Part shown: positions 60,491 to 64,000 of the stretch, piece after piece
Layout: each line of letters opens with the position of its first letter
How positions within the stretch are numbered: the first letter of the stretch is position 1
From: a bacterium BRH_c32
Lineage (GTDB): Bacteria; Bacteroidota; Ignavibacteria; Ignavibacteriales; Melioribacteraceae
DNA: 64,000 bases
Direction of reading: 5' to 3'
NCBI GenBank assembly: GCA_001516025.1
Contig: LOEU01000001.1
Location: 91,000-154,999 of the forward strand
The notes under the pieces: model-generated
Told to the model about the DNA's origin: nothing
The model's input: the letters and a program-made list of their open reading frames with translations, nothing else
Database searches by the model: none
Program-made: the position numbers and the translations under genes

Positions 60491-62257
60491 CTATCTTAGC
60501 TTAATATGCAATTCTTTTAACTGATGTTCGTCCACATGAGATGGAGATTCATCCATTAACGAAGTTCCGCTCGAAGTTTTAGGGAATGCGATTACGTCTC
60601 TAATTGAACTTTCTCCCGAGAATAACATCGAAAGACGATCAAGACCGAACGCCATTCCACCATGAGGCGGCGCACCATACTTAAATGCATTCATTAAGAA
60701 TCCAAACTTCTCTTGAGCTTCTTCATCGGATATTCCAAGAGCTTTGAACATTTTTGCCTGAAGCTCCGAATTATGAATTCTTATACTTCCGCCTGCTATC
60801 TCATTTCCATCAAGAACAAGGTCATAAGCGCGAGCATAAACTCGAGCAGGATCGGATTCCATATACTGTTCATCTTCTACTCTAGGAGCAGTAAATGGAT
60901 GATGCATCGCGTAATAACGTCCGGTTTCTTCATCCCATTCAAATAATGGAAATTCAGTAACCCAAAGAAGAGCCGGTTTTGCATCCGGTTTTATTAATTC
61001 TAATCTGCGAGCCATCTCCAAACGTAAATGGCCCATTATATTCAATGTTTTCGTTTTTAATCCGGTGAGCATAAATAAAAGATCTCCCTGTTCGGCACCT
61101 AATTTTTCGATTATTCCCTTCTTTTCATCATCGCTTAGGAATTTAGCAATCGGAGCTTCGAGATCATTTTCTTTTACTCTCATCCAAATTAATCCGCCTG
61201 CACCATGTTTTTTAGCAAAATCGGTAAGTACGTCCAATTGATTTCTTGTATATTCTCCGCATCCCTTTGCCAAGAGACCCGTGATAATTCCGTTGCTATT
61301 TAAGGCATCTTTGAAAACTCTGAACTCCGCATTAGCAAATACATCATTAAGAGTAACCATCTCAAGTCCGAATCTAAGATCGGGTTTATCACTTCCATAG
61401 CGTTCCATCGCTTCTTCATAAGAAAGACGCTTCAATGGAAGCTCAATATCATAACCCTTCAATTCCTTGAATAGCTGTTTCATCAATCCTTCCATAATCA
61501 CAAATACATCATCCACATCCACGAAGGACATCTCAAGGTCTATCTGTGTAAACTCGGGTTGACGGTCGGCTCTTAAATCTTCATCTCTGAAACATTTTAC
61601 AATCTGGAAATAGCGATCGAATCCCGATACCATTAATAACTGTTTATACTGCTGCGGAGATTGAGGTAGAGCATAAAACTTTCCCTTATGCATGCGGCTC
61701 GGTACAATAAAATCACGTGCCCCTTCCGGTGTGCTCTTCATCAGCACCGGAGTTTCTATTTCAATGAAATCCATCGCATCGAAATATCTTCTGGCACTCT
61801 GATATAATTTATGACGAAGTATCATATTGCGCTGCATCTTTGGACGACGTAAATCCAAATATCTATATTTTAATCTCGTGTCTTCGCTTACATCAATGCT
61901 CTCTTCAATAGGGAATGGGGGTGTCTCGGCATGATTAAGTATGATTAATTTATCCACCATCACGTCAATATTACCGGTAGGTAGTAAAGCATTCTCCGTA
62001 CCTTCGGGACGTTTTCTTACGTTTCCTTCGATCGAAACGACAAATTCGCTCCTAAGTTTTTTCCCAAGTTCATGCGCATCAAGATTATAATGCGGTTCAA
62101 AGACTACCTGCGTAATTCCATAACGGTCTCTTAAATCTATAAATATCACTCCGCCTAAATCTCTGCGAATACTTACCCAGCCATTTAAGACTACATGACT
62201 ACCTATATTTTCCTCGCGCAATTCCCCGCAGGTATGCGTCCTATGATTAAATTTCAT
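60491..62257 (-). CDS. aspS: Aspartyl-tRNA synthetase
   Basis: 588-residue class II synthetase charging tRNA-Asp, bacterial type. Anticodon-binding OB fold at the N-terminus (RTHTCGELREENIGSHVVLN, GWVSIRRDLGGVIFIDLRD), class II motif 2 (FRDEDLRADRQPEFTQID), the GAD insertion in the middle (about 290-420), and motif 3 (GGMAFGLDRLSMLF). Length is normal. Whether it is discriminating or also charges tRNA-Asn cannot be judged from the window. Leader region 62258-62486 has no gene. Confidence 0.97.
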   Translation of the reverse strand: MKFNHRTHTCGELREENIGSHVVLNGWVSIRRDLGGVIFIDLRDRYGITQVVFEPHYNLDAHELGKKLRSEFVVSIEGNVRKRPEGTENALLPTGNIDVMVDKLIILNHAETPPFPIEESIDVSEDTRLKYRYLDLRRPKMQRNMILRHKLYQSARRYFDAMDFIEIETPVLMKSTPEGARDFIVPSRMHKGKFYALPQSPQQYKQLLMVSGFDRYFQIVKCFRDEDLRADRQPEFTQIDLEMSFVDVDDVFVIMEGLMKQLFKELKGYDIELPLKRLSYEEAMERYGSDKPDLRFGLEMVTLNDVFANAEFRVFKDALNSNGIITGLLAKGCGEYTRNQLDVLTDFAKKHGAGGLIWMRVKENDLEAPIAKFLSDDEKKGIIEKLGAEQGDLLFMLTGLKTKTLNIMGHLRLEMARRLELIKPDAKPALLWVTEFPLFEWDEETGRYYAMHHPFTAPRVEDEQYMESDPARVYARAYDLVLDGNEIAGGSIRIHNSELQAKMFKALGISDEEAQEKFGFLMNAFKYGAPPHGGMAFGLDRLSMLFSGESSIRDVIAFPKTSSGTSLMDESPSHVDEHQLKELHIKLR

Positions 62258-62421
62258 CTATTATTAACGCTCCTATTCATTTTTCTATAAGATTTAAAAA
62301 TAATCATTATTTAAGGGGTTTACAAATAGCTTATTTCTGTTCGTGGTTCAAGGGATAATTTTTTATAGATACGGAGGGTATTTATTGATCTAATTATAAT
62401 CCCGAAGTAATTGCGAATTTA

Positions 62422-62449
62422 TTGCCAATAAAATAGAAGTATATATTTG
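62422..62449 (+). promoter_or_regulatory. Candidate pdxB promoter
   Basis: TATATTTG at 62442-62449 with TTG at 62422-62424, a spacer of 17, shorter than the 20 of other promoters here. It lies about 44 bases before the pdxB ATG. Confidence 0.4.
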
Positions 62450-62492
62450 GCATTTTATTATTTTTGGTTGTTCAATTAATGGAGCTATGCGA

Positions 62493-63749
62493 ATGAAAAT
62501 TATTGTCGATGAAAATATCAATTTCGGAAAAGAAGCATTTTCTACTCTTGGAGAAGTAACGCTTGTAAATGGAAGAAAAGTTACAAACGAACAGGTAAAG
62601 AATGCCGATGCACTTATTGTCCGCTCCATTACGAAAGTTAATAAAGAGCTATTGCAAGGAAGCAATATAAAATTCGTAGGTACAGCTACAATAGGTACGG
62701 ATCATGTCGATAAAAATTATCTCGAAGAAAATAATATTGCATTCGCAGATGCCGCCGGATGCAATTCGCAATCGGTTACCGAATATGTTCTCGCTGCCAT
62801 ATCACATATATATAATAAAAACAGACTTTCTCTTTCGGGTAAAAGTATAGGGATAATCGGAGTTGGAAATATCGGCAGTAAAGTTGCTCGACTTTTTTCT
62901 TCTGTCGGTCTGCGAGTTGTGAAAAACGATCCTCCACTTCAAAGAAAAGCAGAAATAGAATTAGCAACAAACCCTGCGTCCTCGTCAAATTCGGCAATCT
63001 CAGCAAGTAACACCTCGATCGGAAGATCAGAGAGCGGAATTTTCTTAGAAGAAACATCTTCGCCCTTGGACACAGACTCCCCCACACACCCAAAATCCTC
63101 AGCAATGACAGCATCTGAAAAAGGTGAGTATTCCTCATTAGACGAAGCACTTGAGTGCGATATTATCACCTGCCACGTTCCGCTAAATTTTTCGGGTGAA
63201 GATAAAACTTATCACTTAATTGATGAGGCACGTTTAGCTCAATTGAAACCGGGTACTTTATTAATCAATTCTTCACGTGGTCCCGTTATTGATAATAATG
63301 CTTTATTAAAACGTCTGCAATCAAATAAAGATATTTATACTGTTTTTGACGTATGGGAAACCGAGCCAAATATTAATACCGAACTGTTGAAAATGACCGA
63401 CCTCGCTTCTGCGCATATTGCAGGCTATTCTTATGAAGGGAAAGTAAATGGAACAACAATTATTTATAATAAACTCGCTAAATTTCTAGGTGTCGAACCC
63501 GTTTATAAAGTTCCCGATAATCCGGTAGGTGATAATATAATTGAACTCACAGGCGATGAAACATTCGAGGAGAAGATCGAAAAGATAATATCAAAATCAT
63601 ATCAAATTACTTTAGACGACCGGAATTTAAGAGAAGCTCCCGAACGATTCGATCAACTCCGTAAAGAATATCGCATTCGCCGAGAGCTTTCTAATTACAT
63701 AATAAAAGAGAATGGGAAAAATATTACTCTTGCTGGTATTAAACGATGA
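62493..63749 (+). CDS. pdxB: Erythronate-4-phosphate dehydrogenase with in-frame insertion
   Basis: NAD-dependent 2-hydroxyacid dehydrogenase of vitamin B6 synthesis, about 418 residues, longer than the usual about 380. It has MKIIVDENINFGKEAF, GTATIGTDHVD, GKSIGIIGVGNIGSKVARLF (NAD site), the catalytic Arg in LLINSSRGPVIDN, the Glu in FDVWETEPNI, the His in ASAHIAGYSYEGK, and a C-terminal PdxB dimerisation region. Between NDPPLQRK and GEYSSLDEALECD, normally a short turn of the Rossmann domain, about 57 residues are inserted. ATG 62493 is eight bases after GGAG and gives the family start; ATG 62487 is too near the GGAG. Confidence 0.9.
   Translation: MKIIVDENINFGKEAFSTLGEVTLVNGRKVTNEQVKNADALIVRSITKVNKELLQGSNIKFVGTATIGTDHVDKNYLEENNIAFADAAGCNSQSVTEYVLAAISHIYNKNRLSLSGKSIGIIGVGNIGSKVARLFSSVGLRVVKNDPPLQRKAEIELATNPASSSNSAISASNTSIGRSESGIFLEETSSPLDTDSPTHPKSSAMTASEKGEYSSLDEALECDIITCHVPLNFSGEDKTYHLIDEARLAQLKPGTLLINSSRGPVIDNNALLKRLQSNKDIYTVFDVWETEPNINTELLKMTDLASAHIAGYSYEGKVNGTTIIYNKLAKFLGVEPVYKVPDNPVGDNIIELTGDETFEEKIEKIISKSYQITLDDRNLREAPERFDQLRKEYRIRRELSNYIIKENGKNITLAGIKR
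62950..63122 (+). repeat. In-frame inserted element inside pdxB
   Basis: The insert encodes a Ser/Thr/Pro-rich, low-complexity stretch (ASSSNSAISASNTS, SPLDTDSPTHPKSS) unlike the rest of PdxB. By hand count the middle 150 bases are about 49% G+C, while the flanking coding sequence is clearly A/T-rich. Read in reverse the same DNA gives a more protein-like sequence (IPLSDLPIEVLLAEIAEFDE). It keeps the frame and has no stop, so PdxB may stay functional with an extra loop, as known for Rickettsia palindromic elements. Exact edges are uncertain. Confidence 0.6.
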
Positions 63750-63793
63750 TAACAACGGAACCAGCTCTCAATAAACGACTCAACGAAAAAATG

Positions 63794-64000
63794 CTATCTT
63801 ATATATATCATTTTGTGAGTGAGTCTCTTACCCCCTGCTTCGAGTGTATAGAAATACACTCCGCTCGATAGATTTTCAGCAGTGAAATTTACTTTATATG
63901 TGCCGGCGGATTTTTGCTCATTGACGAGTTCCGCTACTTCATTACCTAAAATATCATAAACTCTCAGACTTACAAATCCCTCTCTCGGCAGCGAATAACT
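63794..64000 (-). CDS. C-terminal end of a T9SS-secreted protein, cut by the window edge
   Basis: 68 codons ending at the stop at 63794-63796. It reads SYSLPREGFVSLRVYDILGN, EVAELVNEQKSAGTY, LSSGVYFYTLEAGG and KRLTHKMIYIR, a type A sorting domain for the type IX secretion system, which directs the protein across the outer membrane. The catalytic or binding part lies outside the window. It converges on pdxB with about 44 bases between the stops. Confidence 0.9.
   Translation of the reverse strand, partial: SYSLPREGFVSLRVYDILGNEVAELVNEQKSAGTYKVNFTAENLSSGVYFYTLEAGGKRLTHKMIYIR

Noticed and set aside
62939..63169. 76-codon minus-strand frame inside pdxB, ordinary-looking protein sequence
   Set aside because: Lies on the opposite strand of an intact, recognisable pdxB; kept only as a hint about the origin of the insert, not as a gene.
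1..64000. CRISPR array, insertion sequence, prophage or toxin-antitoxin system
   Set aside because: No regularly spaced repeat, transposase, integrase or phage protein was seen; the only tandem repeats are the three 60-bp units at 25493-25671.

Overview
The window looks like the chromosome of a low-GC member of the Ignavibacteria/Bacteroidota-Chlorobi (FCB) lineage. The evidence is a C-terminal type IX secretion sorting domain of the YPNPFN type on a GH18 protein, a second such tail on a gene cut by the right edge, an S46 dipeptidyl peptidase, a TonB receptor with an N-terminal carboxypeptidase-like domain, a two-component propeller sensor kinase, and promoters that read TTG-N20-TAnnTTTG. I see no transposase, integrase, phage gene or CRISPR array; nearly everything is intact and densely packed.

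Layout. 1-7.5 kb: a few codons of a gene leaving the left edge, a phosphoesterase, then a seven-gene plus-strand operon (glycosyltransferase-like, SpsF-like cytidylyltransferase, class III aminotransferase, SDR, KdsC-like phosphatase, NeuB-like synthase, fatty acid hydroxylase family) that probably makes and transfers a CMP-activated amino sugar acid. 7.6-9 kb: metK behind a leader holding two SAM-II-like aptamers with an intrinsic terminator between them. 9-25.5 kb: MuiA-like protein, kinase/sigma54-regulator pair, TonB receptor, hybrid kinase, NusG paralogue, YhaM-like nuclease, TPR protein, sirtuin, a very small membrane protein, queE-queD, rpsT, a GlmU-like nucleotidyltransferase, a beta-barrel-like protein and a PAS kinase. 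25.5-35.4 kb: three tandem repeats of about 60 bp, then a minus-strand ten-gene carotenoid operon whose enzyme set fits a keto, glycosylated and acylated monocyclic carotenoid of the salinixanthin kind. 35.4-51 kb: S46 peptidase, propeller kinase, GH18 protein, PiT/DUF47 phosphate transport, CrcB, tRNA-Lys(TTT), and a cluster of two-component proteins including a receiver joined to a dimerisation helix pair without an ATPase domain. 51-60 kb: a compact type IV filament machine (secretin, PilO/PilP-like and PilM/PilN-like fusions, two ATPases, PilC) with two pilin-like proteins that begin MGQQQLLL and lack the usual leader and Glu5. 60-64 kb: aspS, a pdxB carrying an in-frame insertion of about 170 bp with different base composition, and the end of a secreted protein.

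The items I think most deserve follow-up are the tandem SAM-II-like metK leader (transcription plus translation control), the unusual pilin/secretion machine, and the in-frame insertion in pdxB. All family names come from reading motifs by eye; no database search was run.
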